Part shown: positions 31,001 through 41,999 of the stretch, piece after piece | Position numbering within the stretch: the first letter of the stretch is position 1 | Layout: every line of letters begins with the position of its first letter | From: Locusta migratoria | Lineage: Eukaryota; Arthropoda; Insecta; Orthoptera; Acrididae | Length of the DNA: 64,000 bases | Direction of reading: 5' to 3' | Assembly: GCA_026315105.1 (NCBI GenBank) | Contig: CM048745.1 | Span: 287,985,747 to 288,049,746 of the forward strand | Translations under genes and position numbers: made by a program | Notes under the pieces: generated by a model | What the model saw: only the letters and a program-made list of their open reading frames with translations | Told to the model about the DNA's origin: nothing | Database searches by the model: none

Positions 31001-32348
31001 TACACTACTCGACATAAAAATTGGTACACCAAGAAGAAATGGAGATTATAAACGGGTATTCATTGGACAAATACATTATACTAGAACTGACAAGTAATTA
31101 CATTGTCACGCAATTTGGGTGCCTAGATCCTCAAAAATCAGTATCCAGAACGACCACCTCTGGTCGTAATAAGGGCCTTGATGCGCCTGGGCATTGAGTC
31201 AAACAGAACTAGGATGGCATATACAGGTACAAATATCCATCCAGCATCAACACGATACCACAGTTCATCAATTGCTCGGCCACCATTGACTAGACGTTTT
31301 CAATTGGTGAGAGATCTGAAGAATGTGATGGCCAGGGCAGCAGTCGAACATTTTCGATATCCAGAAAGGACCGTACAGGATCTACAACATGCAGTCGTGC
31401 ATTATCCTAATGAAATGTAGGGTTCCGATCGAATTAAGGGTAGAACCACGAGTCGTAACACATCTAAAATGTAATGGTCACTGTTTAAAGTGCCATCGAT
31501 GCGAACAAGAGGTGACTGAGACGTGTAACCATTGTTACCCCATACCACCACGCCGGGTGATACGCCAGCATGGCGATGACGAATACACGCTTCCAATGTG
31601 CGTTCACTGCGATGTCGCCAAACACGGATGCGACCATCATGATGCTATAAACAGAACTTGGATTCTTCCGAAAATATGGCGTTTCGCCATTCGTACACCC
31701 AGGTTCGACGTTGCGTACACCATCACAGGCGCTCCTGTCTATGATGCAGCTTCAAGGGTAACCCCAGCCATGATCTCCGAGCTGATAGTCCATGCTGCTG
31801 CAAACTTCGTCGAAATGTCCGTCCAAATGGTTGTTGTCTTGCAAACGTCCTAATCTATAGACTCGGGGATCGAGTCGTGGCAGCACGATCCATTACAGCC
31901 ATGCTGATAAGGTGCCTGTCATCTTGACTGCCAATGATACGAGGCCGTTGGGATCTCCAGCACGGCGTTCCGTATTGCCCTCTTGAATCCACCGATTCCA
32001 GTCATTGGATCGCGACCAAAGCGAGCAGCAATGTCGCGATACGATAAACCGCAATACAATCCTACCTTTATCAAAGTCGTAAACGTGATGGTACGCATTT
32101 ATCCTCCTTATACGAGGCATCAACGTTTCATCAGGCAACGCCGGTCAACTGCTGTTTGTGTATGAGAAATCGGTTTGAAACATTCCTCATGTCAACACAT
32201 TGTAAGTGTCGTCACCGATGCCAACCTTGTGTGAATGCTCTAAAAAGCTCATCATTTGCATATCACAGCATCATCTTCCTGTCGGATAAATTTGGCATCT
32301 GTAGCACGTCATATTCGTGGTGCAGCAATTTTAATGGCCAGGAGTGTA
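31001..32348 (-). mobile_element. Full-length Tc1-like transposon, dead transposase (copy A)
   Basis: The ends tacactactcgacataaaaa and tggccaggagtgta (complement tacactcctggcca) are inverted and bounded by TA. The minus-strand transposase has an HTH region (AYHHVYDFDKGRI, RSNDWNRWIQEGNTERRAG), RHRHAGVSPGVVVWG in the catalytic core and LNSDHYILDVLRLVVLP. Several stops and shifts are present. Length 1348 bp. It is the same family as 40211-41756. It sits at the boundary between a DDE transposase relic and a jockey fragment. Confidence 0.88.
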
Positions 32349-32640
32349 GGTTACAAAACATTCTTTCGGCCAGTGCTTGAGTATTGCCCACCACTGTGGG
32401 ATCTGTGCCCAGAGATGATTGATAAAAAACATATAGAAGATCCAACGAAGAGCAGCATACTTCGTTACATGATCATTTAGTTAGTGCGAAATCATCATAG
32501 TAATGATCAGGAAAGTCCAGTGGCAGAAGCTGCTAGAGAGACGTTCTTTATCTCTGTGCGGCCTTCTGTCAAAGTGCCGAGAGCATATGTTCCTTGAAGA
32601 GTCTTCCAATGTTTGCTTCATCCTATGGACAGCTCGCGAA
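32349..32640 (+). mobile_element. Jockey/CR1-like LINE fragment
   Basis: It encodes GYKTFFRPVLEYCPPLWD (region after RT active site). In another frame KLLERRSLSLCGLLSKCRE corresponds to the LEERR..L..L..K block. It is cut at both sides, with no tail. Confidence 0.6.
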
Positions 32641-32644
32641 ATGA

Positions 32645-34294
32645 TAAGATGGGTACAATTAATGCGCTTAGAGCACAGACGGAGGCATTCCGGGAATAGT
32701 TTCTACAGACCATGCAACACTCCTTCATATCTATCGGGCACTGATTTCGTTCCGATTAGATTATGGGTGCCAGGTTTATGGCTCGTCAGCTCCTTCTACC
32801 TTGAAACTGTCAGATCCGTTCACCATTGCGTTGTCCGGTTGTGTAAGGGTGCCTTTCGGACCAGCCCTGTTGACAGTCTACTTGATAAAGCGGGAATCTT
32901 CCCTTTTCAGATTAGGCAGCATCGTCTTTTGGCGTCCTATGCAATTACCATCCGACAATTTCCTGCTCACCCCAAATATCGTCTTCGTTTTGCAGGCAAT
33001 GGGTTTCGACCTCCTGATACTCGCTCTTCAGTGGGATTGCCCATAGGGTTACGGATCGTTTCCTTTTGTAGGGACACTACAGGCCGCGTACTCCCACTTG
33101 GATATTGCCCCGCGCGAATCCTCTTGGATCTATTCGAAGGTCCAAAATCTTCGATCTCCTCCCTAATTTTCCAGCGTTTATTGCACCCAGTGCTTGAAGA
33201 GTTTCAGGGTGCCAATATCTTCTACACAGATGGCTCGAAAGCTGCCGGTCATATAGGCTATGCTTTTACATCTCCCATTGGTAAGGCATTCTCTGCCAGA
33301 ATCATGTAGTGTGTTTACAGCAGAACTGATGGCTATTAGTAGAGCCCTTCATTTTATGAAACAGGCAACCCTGACCAGTGATTTAACCGGACCCATCCTT
33401 TGGTCACTTGTATCCAAAATCTCCTCGCTGATCTTCGTCATTCCGCCTCCTCAATTGCCATTTTCTGGGTCCACGTGGGTATCCTAGGGAATGAACGGAC
33501 TGACTAGTTGGCTAGAGCAGCATTTACTCATTACCCATTCCCGGCAGCGGATTTGAGAGTGCAGATGAGATCTCTGCTCACCCAAAAATGGACCAGCAAC
33601 TGGTAGGATACTGCCCCATCTAAAAAAACTCCGCACATCACGACGACCACTACAACTTGGATTTTTGTCCTTACGCCCTTCTCGGAGGGAAACCACTGTC
33701 CTTTGCCGTCACCGAATCGGACACTCCAGGCTGACCCGTAGTTTTATTTTGCGCAATGAGCCTCCCCCACATTGTGGTTGTGGGGCCCTACAATCTGTGG
33801 CTCATATCTTAGTGGAATGCTCGCTCCTCTTGGCACTCCGTGCCAAATGCGAAATTCCGCACTAATTGTCTTTAGTTTTGGCGGATGATTGACGGTTGTC
33901 TGACCGGGTCCTTGGGTTTCTACGTGAAATCGGTTTTGATTCTCAGCTATGACATTTTATCCATGATGCTTGGACAGGATGGGTGGGTTTGTTACTCTTC
34001 CTGAGAGCAGCGTGTCTTGTTTTTAAAACTGTTTCCATTTTTAGGCTTTGCTTTACGGACATAAGCAGTTTACCAGTATATGCACGTCGTTAATGAATGG
34101 GGATTACAGAATTCGAGAGCTGTAGAGGTATGCAGAGCAGAATTCCGCATTTTACGTTAGTTTTACTTTTAATTCCATTTTAATTTCCCCCGTTTTACTG
34201 GTGGAATGTTCTTAGCTGCACCGCATCTTTGCTATACCATTCACAGCTTAAGGGACTGATGACCTAGCTGCTTGTTCCTTTCCATCCACCAACC
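32645..34294 (+). mobile_element. I-clade-like LINE with RNase H domain, 5'-truncated and dead
   Basis: Frames in order give DYGCQVYGS.APSTLKL (after RT) and VVRLCKGAFRTSPVDSL, then the RNase H start IFYTDGSKAAGHIGYAF (catalytic Asp in YTDGS, near 33220-33235). After a frameshift, VFTAELMAI (RNase H Glu) and FWVHVGILGN-like sequence follow. The C-terminal zinc knuckle is CGCGALQSVAHILVEC (near 33770-33820). The 3' UTR ends with a ccaaccaaccaa tail at about 34294. RNase H plus this knuckle points to the I group (I/Nimb/LOA). Multiple stops are present. Confidence 0.8.
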
Positions 34295-34305
34295 AACCAA
34301 GCATC

Positions 34306-34503
34306 AAATGTTCAAATGTTTGTATAGCTTATGGGACTTAACTACGGGGTCATCAGTCCCTAAACTTACAAACTACTTATGAACTAGCTAGTCCTAAGGA
34401 CGGCACAAATATCCATGCCCGAGTGGGGATTCGAACCCCCGACCGTAGTGGCCGTGCAGACCGTGACTGGAGCGCCTCAGTTCCCTCGGCCACCGCGGCC
34501 GGC
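34306..34503 (-). mobile_element. tRNA-headed SINE, full length, minus strand
   Basis: Inserted into the ccaa tail of the I-clade LINE. The TSD aaccaagcatc lies at 34295-34305 and 34504-34514. Confidence 0.92.
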
Positions 34504-34514
34504 AACCAAGCATC

Positions 34515-34999
34515 CAATCGTTTCTTCCGCGAAACATATTTGACAGGAAGTGGCAATGGTAGCCACCGTGAGTAGGCATGTGGAGTATGGATGTAGATGG
34601 AAAATTAAAACCGCGCGATTTCAAAGCTAGGCGTCGCGGTTGAGACCTTATTGCAGGGGCGTGAAAGGAAGCAGTTAAATGTGGGAGTATGATTACGTCA
34701 CCGTTGAGTGACGCATCCACCGTGTTGTTGAGAAGAGCTGTAATGCGAATTGATGCTAATGTGGCATCATCAACCTACCATAAAACTCACATGTAATTAA
34801 GAGTTCTGGACTTTCATGGACGACAAGTGGTACTTTGCTGTTTTAAGCGTCGCCGAGCCGACGTGTGACGTTGCGAGATTCCGCGCCTTCGCACGTTTAC
34901 AGACAAATACTGTAGGCACATTTCTGCCAATTTTCGAACTTTTCAAATAAGTTGCACATGCTGAAGGGCGCGACCGTTAATTGTGGTAATAATGAACAA
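34515..34999. other. Unannotated DNA
   Basis: No recognisable gene or repeat. Confidence 0.4.
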
Positions 35000-35002
35000 G
35001 TT

Positions 35003-35536
35003 TTAAATATCCACTTTATTTGACGAATGGTTTCAACAGTCTAGCTGTCATTATCAGATGTATCTACAACATGTTTACACCTCTCTCCACATCACAAATG
35101 TTATTTAAAAACGGTCATTTACAGCCATTACAGCCGGCCGCGGTGGCCGAGGGAACTGAGGCGCTCCAGTCACGGTCTGCACGGCCACTACGGTCGGGGG
35201 TTCGAATCCCCACTCGGGCATGGATATTTGTGCCGTCCTTAGGATTAGCTAGTTCATAAGTAGTTTGTAAGTTTAGGGACTGATGACCCCGTAGTTAAGT
35301 TCCATAAGCTCTACAAACATTTGAACATTTGAACAGCCATTACAAAATATTTAATCCGCAAGATCAAAATAAAGTGAACAAGGTATGAAAATATTTTGTA
35401 ATGGTTATAAACGACCGTTATTAAATGACAGTTGTGATGTGCAGATAAGTGTAAAAATATTTTTAAGTTGTACGTAGATCTGAAGATGACAGCTAGTTTG
35501 TTGAAACCGGTCATGAAATGAAGTGGATATTAAAAA
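35003..35536. mobile_element. Foldback element with a nested SINE
   Basis: The left arm (35003 to about 35140) and right arm (about 35334-35536) are inverted. The left has aatatccactttattt, tggtttcaacag and tagctgtcattatcagat; the right complement carries the same order. Without the SINE the element is about 330 bp. It has no ORF. Its ctgaagatgacagctagttt and gttgaaaccggt words are a motif seen in several foldbacks here. Confidence 0.8.
35133..35333 (+). mobile_element. tRNA-headed SINE nested in the foldback, plus strand
   Basis: Complete copy; the TSD cagccattaca lies at 35122-35132 and 35334-35344. Confidence 0.93.
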
Positions 35537-35747
35537 CGCGATCTGGGCAACACTTGTACAATATTTCGAAGATTTTTCACAGTGGGATACAATTTGGGGT
35601 TACCGAAACGCGTAGTGTGTAATTTTATAACATACTTTTTCATAATAAATTGCAACAGGCGACAATTTCCGCTGGAATCCTCTGCTTTCGGAAACACTGC
35701 GATGAGATGAATTTATCGCGAGATGTTCGAAGTCGTTAAACATGGTG

Positions 35748-35748
<1 letters not shown>

Positions 35749-35780
<32 letters not shown>
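35749..35780. repeat. Poly(T) run of 32 nt
   Basis: Uninterrupted T run. The downstream sequence is unannotated, so which element it belonged to is unclear. Confidence 0.9.
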
Positions 35781-35944
35781 CCAACTCAACATAAACACTG
35801 GGGATTGATCGAGGAGAGGATACCGAAAAAAAGCTCTAACGAATGTATGTCCGGAAATTAATTTCAGTGCTAGAGAACAATTATTGACATATACTTTCTT
35901 ACGGAGTTTGCGGTGTAATATTCGCTGTACCATTCAGCAGCAGT

Positions 35945-36360
35945 AACAGTGTGCATAGTTTCCTCCTGGAGGGTGGTACTGTTCCTCGTACTGTGCCACT
36001 GATGATTCGAAGAGTTGTGTGTCTGCTACATCATGGTGCTCCAACCCACTTCGCCGTTAACTTGCGGACGCATCTCAACAGTGTCGTCCCTGGTCGGTGG
36101 ATCGGACAAGGAGGTCCAGTTGCATGCATGCTCGTTCGCAGGATCTCGAGCCGTGCCATTTCTGATTATGGCGGCCATAATATGATGTTTGCAGACCCCT
36201 TCCAGATGTTGAGACACTGGAGCAGCGTATTTGTGCAGCGTTGTCGCCATTGGAATTTTAGCGCTTATGTGACAACGGCAGCACGCGTTGAGGTACATGG
36301 AAACCATTTTCAACATACACCGTTGTGGCGTTACCGCACATTTTCCTTACATTTATTACG
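35945..36360 (+). mobile_element. Tc1/mariner-superfamily (IS630-like) transposase C-terminal fragment
   Basis: The frame carries HHGAPTHFAVNLRTHLN (after the second catalytic Asp, here HHGA for QHDGA) and VVPGRWIGQGGPV. A second frame gives RSQDLEPCHF.LW, equivalent to RSPDLTPLDFFLW. GNHFQHTPL ends it. It matches the minus-strand copy at 30590-31000. Frameshifted and truncated. Confidence 0.7.
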
Positions 36361-36519
36361 GCCTTTGGCACCCCAAAGCATGATACGACAGGCAACGGTA
36401 AATGCAGGCACGGGCTGGACCGTTGCGGTGGTGACAGCTGATTCGGATACACTGTGGGGAAAGGCTGGCGCCGCTCTCTGCGCAGCATGAGCCGAGCGGA
36501 ATTTCACTTTCTTTATGGA

Positions 36520-36665
36520 GCGAATGAAACTTTCACTCTGCAAAGTTTCATTCTGGAAACGTCCCTTACGCTGGGGCTAAGCCATGTCTCCACCATATCC
36601 TTTCTTCTAGGAGTGCCAGCCTTGCAAGATTCGCAGGAGAACTTCTGTGAAGTGCATCCTTATGT
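36520..36665 (+). mobile_element. Spacer fragment of the tRNA-like foldback family
   Basis: gaatgaaactttcactctgc is followed by the complement of the spacer seen at 9330-9440 (aagccatgtctccaccatat, caggagaacttctgtgaag). No tRNA-like unit is retained. Confidence 0.65.
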
Positions 36666-36672
36666 TTTCGCG

Positions 36673-37500
36673 GCGCAATGACTGTTCAAAGAAGTTTCGG
36701 GCGTGCAGCCGCATAAAGTTTACTTCTTCTAATATTTCGGCTGAGAACCGTTCAGGCATCTTCAGAGACAGTCGAAGACTGACGCTCCAGCACGCGCTTC
36801 GTGCTTATAAACGCACGAGCCGCGCTACTGCGCATGCGGCCACAGATACAACAAGGCGCCAAAGACGTTACTCGGTGGCAAGGAAGTACACGTGTGTGTA
36901 AATTATGTCTGTGGATGCATGGTCGATTACTGCGGAGAAATCGATGTGTTATGATCTGTGCTGTGGGGTCGTCTTTGTAAGTTTATTAAATAAAGTGCCG
37001 GATTCGAAGATTTATTTAAACTGAAGCCGCTGTCTCTGTTAATTAAATTCGTCCCCAAACGAAATTCTATTGCTTCTTTCACCACTGAGTCCTAGAAAGA
37101 TGAAATGAGGTCTAAAATTTTGACGTTTTCGTACGTCACTGAGTTTCCAGTATCAATACAGTGCTCTGCCACTGCCGATTTATTAGGTTGTAAGAAACGG
37201 GTATATCTCTGGTGTTCCGTGCATCTTTCCTGGACTGTACGTGTCGTCTTTCCTATGTACGAAAGGCCACATTCACAGGGGATCTTGTAAACCCCGGCCT
37301 TCCGGAGCTCCAAATCATATTTGATAGAGCCCAAATGTGCTGCTGTCTTTGGTGGGCGGGAGGGGGGAGGGGAGCGAAAAATTACTTTGTGTTTGTTCAT
37401 AATCCGTCCGATTTTCGACGACAGGCTCCCAACATAATGGAAGCCATGGATTTAAAACTTTCTGCATCATCTCATCATCTTCTATATTCTTTAGATCTGG
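36673..37500 (-). mobile_element. Penelope-like element, GIY-YIG endonuclease end (copy 2)
   Basis: The minus strand at 37092-37400 encodes VIFRSPPPSRPPKTAAHLGS, then the GIY-YIG domain: AGVYKIPCECGLSYIGKTTR, VQERCTEH and NKSAVAEHCIDTGN. The diagnostic Penelope residues are present (Y, YIG, the Arg/His helix and the Glu of AEH). Downstream on that strand is a non-coding terminal region ending gaagtttcgggcgtgcagcc near 36690, duplicated at 6612-6830. The RT domain is missing. The endonuclease frame itself is open. Confidence 0.8.
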
Positions 37501-37580
37501 TGTTGGCTTCATATGTACAATACAATACTGGTATTAGCAGTTGGTCAATGGAGTCAAGACCGATCAGATGTAATTTCATT

Positions 37581-37933
37581 GCTATTATTGATAGATCTGA
37601 AGCATTGAATTAAAATTAGTGGTGCGGCCGGGAATCGAACCCGGACCTCCATGCTTACCAGGCAGACGTCTTAACCGTTGGACTAACACACCACTAACGA
37701 TTAACTGCATGGAGAGCCTTGGCAGAAGTGGCAATTATCTTTGGAACAAAGAAGCTGAATTAAAGTTTGTGTTGTGGAGGGAAATCGTACATAGACTATT
37801 CCAAGGCGCCTTAATCGTTAGTGTTGTGTTAGTCTAACGGTTAAGACGTCTGCCTGGTAAGCATGGAGGTCCGGGTTCGATTCCCGGCCACACCACAAAT
37901 TTTAATTCAATGCTTCAGATCTATCAATAATAT
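37581..37933. mobile_element. Palindrome carrying two head-to-head tRNA-like units (tRNA-Thr-like)
   Basis: The outer arms tattgatagatctgaagcat and atgcttcagatctatcaata are perfect inverses. Inside each is a tRNA-like unit, minus at about 37621-37693 and plus at about 37823-37896. The D-arm is gtctaacggttaagac, the anticodon loop ctggtaa (GGT if read as position 34-36) and the T-arm ccgggttcgattcccgg. The plus unit has a mismatched anticodon stem and ends without CCA. The inner spacer is also inverted (cactaacgatta / taatcgttagtg). Either or both could be tRNA pseudogenes; a functional tRNA-Thr is not excluded. Confidence 0.75.
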
Positions 37934-37934
37934 C

Positions 37935-38400
37935 TTTGACATATTTGAGATCCGTCTCAGGGATTATTTATTTAAATTAATTTCATTGCTTTTTCTGTTC
38001 TTGGAAAAGGAGGCGCGTTTCAATTTGTCGTAACTCGCGACTGATGCAGTACTGAAGTGTTCAGTGCAGTTAGACTTTCCAGATTGGAGAGTAAAATATC
38101 TGGATAAAAATTCTGACTGTCGTGATTTTAGACATTAAAATGTTACTTTTTACTTTTCAAATCAACTGCCTACAGAAAACATTAACATTACTGGCTGATA
38201 ATTAATTTTCGTTTAATTTCTACTTTCCCGTTGGTACTTGCTTGTGGATTTTACAGCGGCAGCCAATTTGGATCCTATAATAGTATTCATAAAAGTTTTA
38301 AAATGCAATCAATTCATCATTTGCAATCTAATTATGAAATCGGTCGTTATTGAAGCAAGACCCAAATGAATTTTTGGCTTCAGTTGACACTGGGATTTGA
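37935..38400. other. AT-rich unannotated DNA
   Basis: No recognisable feature. Confidence 0.4.
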
Positions 38401-38414
38401 TTTAAATAAATGGG

Positions 38415-38500
38415 AAAACTTGAACATTTCAGCTAGGCCTCTTTTCGAACCCAAGTTTCCTGTTACTAGGCGGTCGCGCTGACCAGTACGTCATCTGCAC
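38415..38500 (-). mobile_element. tRNA-derived SINE head, minus strand
   Basis: The minus strand shows actggtcagcgcgaccgcct, then tagtaacaggaaacttgggt and ggttcgaaaagaggcc as a damaged B-box. SINE remnant. Confidence 0.5.
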
Positions 38501-38736
38501 ACAGTGGTGAGACCCACACCGACTACCATAACACATCTCCTCCCATACCCAATTCCAAACTTATCCGCGCACTTTTGACAAGCAATACGAAAAAATAATA
38601 TGCAGAACTTTATCAGAAGAATTTCGTCACGACAGTCTGTATTTTGTCTGCAGTCTGGACATTATACGAAATGTCTGGAGAACCAAGACGAATCGCGACC
38701 AACTGGCAAGCCTAAGAACAACTATAATAGTTCATA

Positions 38737-39010
38737 CACGATGCTCATAAGTTAGACTTTTTCTTCTTCAGGGTTGAAGACAGGAAAAATTTTCTTCTAT
38801 TATTTGAAAAACTGGTAGGGTGGGAAAAAAGTACGCGTCTTCCGAACAGCTAGAAAGTAAAGGGAATAAATTTGATGTGTTACGGCGATGGAGACTGGTC
38901 TGTTAGCACCTACTGAATCATCAGGAACGAAAGAATTGTCATGATAAGTGTCTGTTATTTCTAATGAGGGAGCGTGGTACAGTTCGTTAATATTTCAGAG
39001 TTTACCTTCC
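38737..39010 (-). repeat. Dispersed repeat homologous to 55025-55320, family unknown
   Basis: It aligns with the later segment over about 250 bp at roughly 60-65% by eye: cataagttaga, then gaca/tagGAaaatt, and tagctagaa/tagctagaat. The minus-strand frame has SLYFLAVRKTRTFF, comparable with SLYFHSSYLEDACLF in the other copy, suggesting both derive from a coding region. I do not recognise the protein. Confidence 0.5.
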
Positions 39011-39014
39011 GTTA

Positions 39015-39570
39015 CGTTCTTAATTTCGGCACTGTAAAGCATGAGAAATCCTCTCTATATAGCTGTAGCTATTACTACTAATCGCATAGCTTCTGCTACG
39101 CGCTACATTTTAAACAGCAAGTTCAGAAGAAAGTGATGATAATTTACGGAGTTAAGCCGAATTGGCCCCCTCATCGAGGTGCACTTTTCTGTAATGCTTT
39201 CTTCGACGTTTTATAGGGAGATTAAAGTCACATGAGTGTGTAAGGTGAAAAAATGCAACTAGAAAAAGGGATTTAAGCTAACTTCCACATACGATAGTAG
39301 ACACTTTGGATTAGTGACCAAATTTTATTTCATGCACAATCAATGTAGACTACAGACTATTGAAGTGACGAGCTCAAGCGACAGAAATGTTTCAGCCCAT
39401 CTCCTCAGCCCCTCCTCCATCTCTCCGTTCATGTCCTCCACCCAACACCTGAATGTTCATAATTTCCTTTCCCCTCTCTATTTCTGACTGCATATTCAGT
39501 AGAGTATCATGTAAAAATTTGAAATAAAACTATCGAGAGCTTTTCCACATTTGTGGTAACTAATCTTCCA
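39015..39570. other. Unannotated DNA
   Basis: A tatacagggtttcg word at about 39572 resembles transposon ends but has no clear inverted partner. Confidence 0.35.
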
Positions 39571-39699
39571 TATACAGGGTTTCGTAATTCCTCGTTACAA
39601 ACTTTGAGTCCTTGTAGACAGGGAAATGAATGCATAAGAATTTGAAAAGGCATCCCTGTCCAAGATTGTTATACATTAACATTAAGAGCAATTCTTTAA

Positions 39700-40030
39700 T
39701 TTGTGATACTGTGAATCAGACCAGTACTACTGCAAGCTCTTTGTTTTACGAATTTTCGAAGGAAGAAATATGAACCGAATCAAGAACAAAATGTCTAGTA
39801 AGCATGGGCTGTAAAATGCATACATTCGATCTTCGAGAAAGTCTTCATATTCGGTTGGCTAGTGTTTACACGTCTACTCTACTGGTCAAGTGCTCATAAC
39901 TGTTGAGGTATTCGTTGTAGACCACATGTATAACAGACTTTTATTCTTGTTTTGATCAATGTTACCTCCTCGCAAAATATGGAAAGCGAAGAACTTGCAT
40001 TGGAAAACATTTGTTTCATAGTGACAAAGA
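39700..40030. mobile_element. MITE-like inverted-repeat element
   Basis: The left block ctactgcaagctctttgttt..cgaaggaag..gaatcaagaaca is inverted relative to caagaataaa..ggaggtaac..ctttcc.tat..cttcgc. The arms are about 90 bp and imperfect. A related fragment lies at 1695-1870. No ORF. Confidence 0.55.
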
Positions 40031-40210
40031 TAAATAAATGCTCCTAGTGTCACTTGATGACATATCCGGACGCAAAGTCCTTATCAAAATATATATTCAC
40101 TGTGCGAGTCCTCGAAATTTATGATTGGAATTTCCTAAAACCGTTTATATTTCAAAAATATACAATCATTGTCCTTAAGAATGTTCATCAGTGTGTGGCT
40201 TAAATCTTTG

Positions 40211-41756
40211 TACACTCCTCGCCAATAAAATTGCTACACCACGAAGATGACGTGCTACAGACGCGAATTTTAACCGACAGGAAGAAGATGCTCTGATATT
40301 TAAATGATTAGCTTTTCAGAGCATTCACACAAGGTTGGCGCCGATGCCGACACTTACAACGTGCTGACACAAGGAAAGTTTCCAACCGATTTCTCATACA
40401 GAAACAGCAGTTGACCGACGTTGCCTGATGAAACATTGTTGTGAAGCCTCGTGTAAGGAGGAGAAATGCGTACCATCACGTTTCCGACTTTGATAAAGGT
40501 CAGATTGTAGCTTATCGCGATTGCGGTTTATCGTATCGCGACATTGCTGCTCGTGTTGGTCGCGATCCAATGGCTGTTAGCAGAATATAGAATCGGTGGG
40601 TTCAGGAAGGCAATACGAAACGCCGTGCTGGATCCCAACGGCCTCGTAACACTCGCGGTCGAGATGACAAGCGCCTTACCCCCCATAGCTGAAACGGATC
40701 GTGCAGCCACGTGTCGATCCCTGAGTCAACAGATGGGGACGTTTGCAAGACAACAACCATCTGCACGAACAGTTCGACGACGTCACAGACAGGAGCGCCT
40801 GCGATGGTGTACGCAACGATGAACCTGTTAGCATGAATGGCAAAACGTCATTGAATCGGATGAATCATGATGGTCGCATCCGTGTTTGGCAACACCGCGG
40901 TGTACGCACTTTGGAAGCGTGTGTACGACATCGCCATACTGGCGTATCACCCGGCGTGATGGTATGAGGCGCCATTGGTTACACGTCTCGGTCACCTCTT
41001 GTTCGCATCGACGTCACTCTTTAACAGTGGCCGTTACATTTCAGATGTGTTACGACCCGTGGCTCTACCCTTCATTCGATCCCTGCGAAACCCTACATTT
41101 CAGCAGGATAATGCACGACCGCATGTTGCAGGTCCTGTATGGGCCTTTCTGGATACGGAAAATGTTCGACTGCTGCTCTGGCCAGCACATTCTCCAGATC
41201 TCTCACCAATTGAAACTGCGTAGTCAATGTCGGCCGAGCAATAGGCTCGTCACAATACGCCAGTCACTACTTTTGATGAACTGTGCTATCGTGTTGAAGC
41301 TGCATGGGCATCTGTACCTGTACACGCCATCCAAGCTCTGTTTGACTCAATGCCCAGGTGTATCAAGGCCGTTATTACGGCCAGAGGTGGTTGTTCTGGG
41401 TACCGTTTTTTGAGTATCTATGCACCTAAATTGCGTGAAAAAGTAATCAGATGTCAGTTCTAGTATAATATATTTGTCCAATAAATACCCGCCGGCCGCG
41501 GTGGCCGAGGGGACTAAGGCGCTCCAGTCAAGGTCTGCACGGCCACTACGGTCGGGGGTTCGAATCCCCCCCCTCGGGCATGGATATTTGTGCCGTCCTT
41601 AGTGTTAGCTAGTTCATAAGTAGTTTGTAAGTTTAGGGACTGATGACCCCGTAGTTAAGTCCCATAGTCTATACAAACATTTGAACATTTTGAATAAATA
41701 CCCGTTTATCATCTTCATTTCTTCTTGGTGTAGCAATTTTAATGGCCAGTAGTGTA
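40211..41756 (+). mobile_element. Full-length Tc1-like transposon with nested SINE (copy B)
   Basis: The ends tacactcctcgccaataaaa and aatggccagtagtgta (complement tacactactggccatt) are inverted and bounded by TA. The HTH reads DIAARVGRDPMAVSRI and RWVQEGNTKRRAG. The first catalytic Asp is at 40859-40861 (SDES, followed by TGA 40868). The second is in FQQDNARPHVA (Asp 41107-41109) and Glu is in WPAHSPDLSPIET (41212-41214). The visible spacing is 34 residues, i.e. the DD34E of Tc1. Frameshifts make it dead. Without the SINE and one TSD it is about 1333 bp, close to copy A (1348). Confidence 0.92.
41491..41692 (+). mobile_element. tRNA-headed SINE nested in Tc1 copy B, plus strand
   Basis: Complete copy, with a slightly expanded ccccccc in the B-box region. 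The TSD aataaataccc lies at 41480-41490 and 41693-41703. Confidence 0.93.
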
Positions 41757-41999
41757 ATAAATCGATCAAGAATTTACGAGGTTTTCGGTAAAAGCTTTTA
41801 CGGTTTTGTATATTAGGCCTACATTTATTCTTCTGCGTTTTGTATATAACCCCCAATTTTCTTTTGTATCAAAACTTGCGACAGCAGAAATAACATAGAA
41901 AGAAATCTGATTTTAACATTTTCAAGGCTTTTTATGGGGGGGCGGAATTTTGCATCTGGCACATTGCGGCAGTTGGGCTTGCTGCCAAGTACTGACATG
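41757..41999. other. AT-rich unannotated DNA
   Basis: No recognisable feature. Confidence 0.4.

Noticed and set aside
31389..31853. 154-codon plus-strand frame
   Set aside because: Exactly antisense to the Tc1 transposase of copy A.
32503..33309. 268-codon frame as a host gene
   Set aside because: Internal motifs (YTDGS, AFRTSPVDSL) show it is I-clade LINE, with jockey sequence at its start. The frame is a patchwork over frameshifts.
37823..37896. Functional tRNA-Thr gene
   Set aside because: The anticodon stem has mismatches and the unit is one arm of a palindromic repeat. A pseudogene is more likely, though a covariance-model scan could reverse this.
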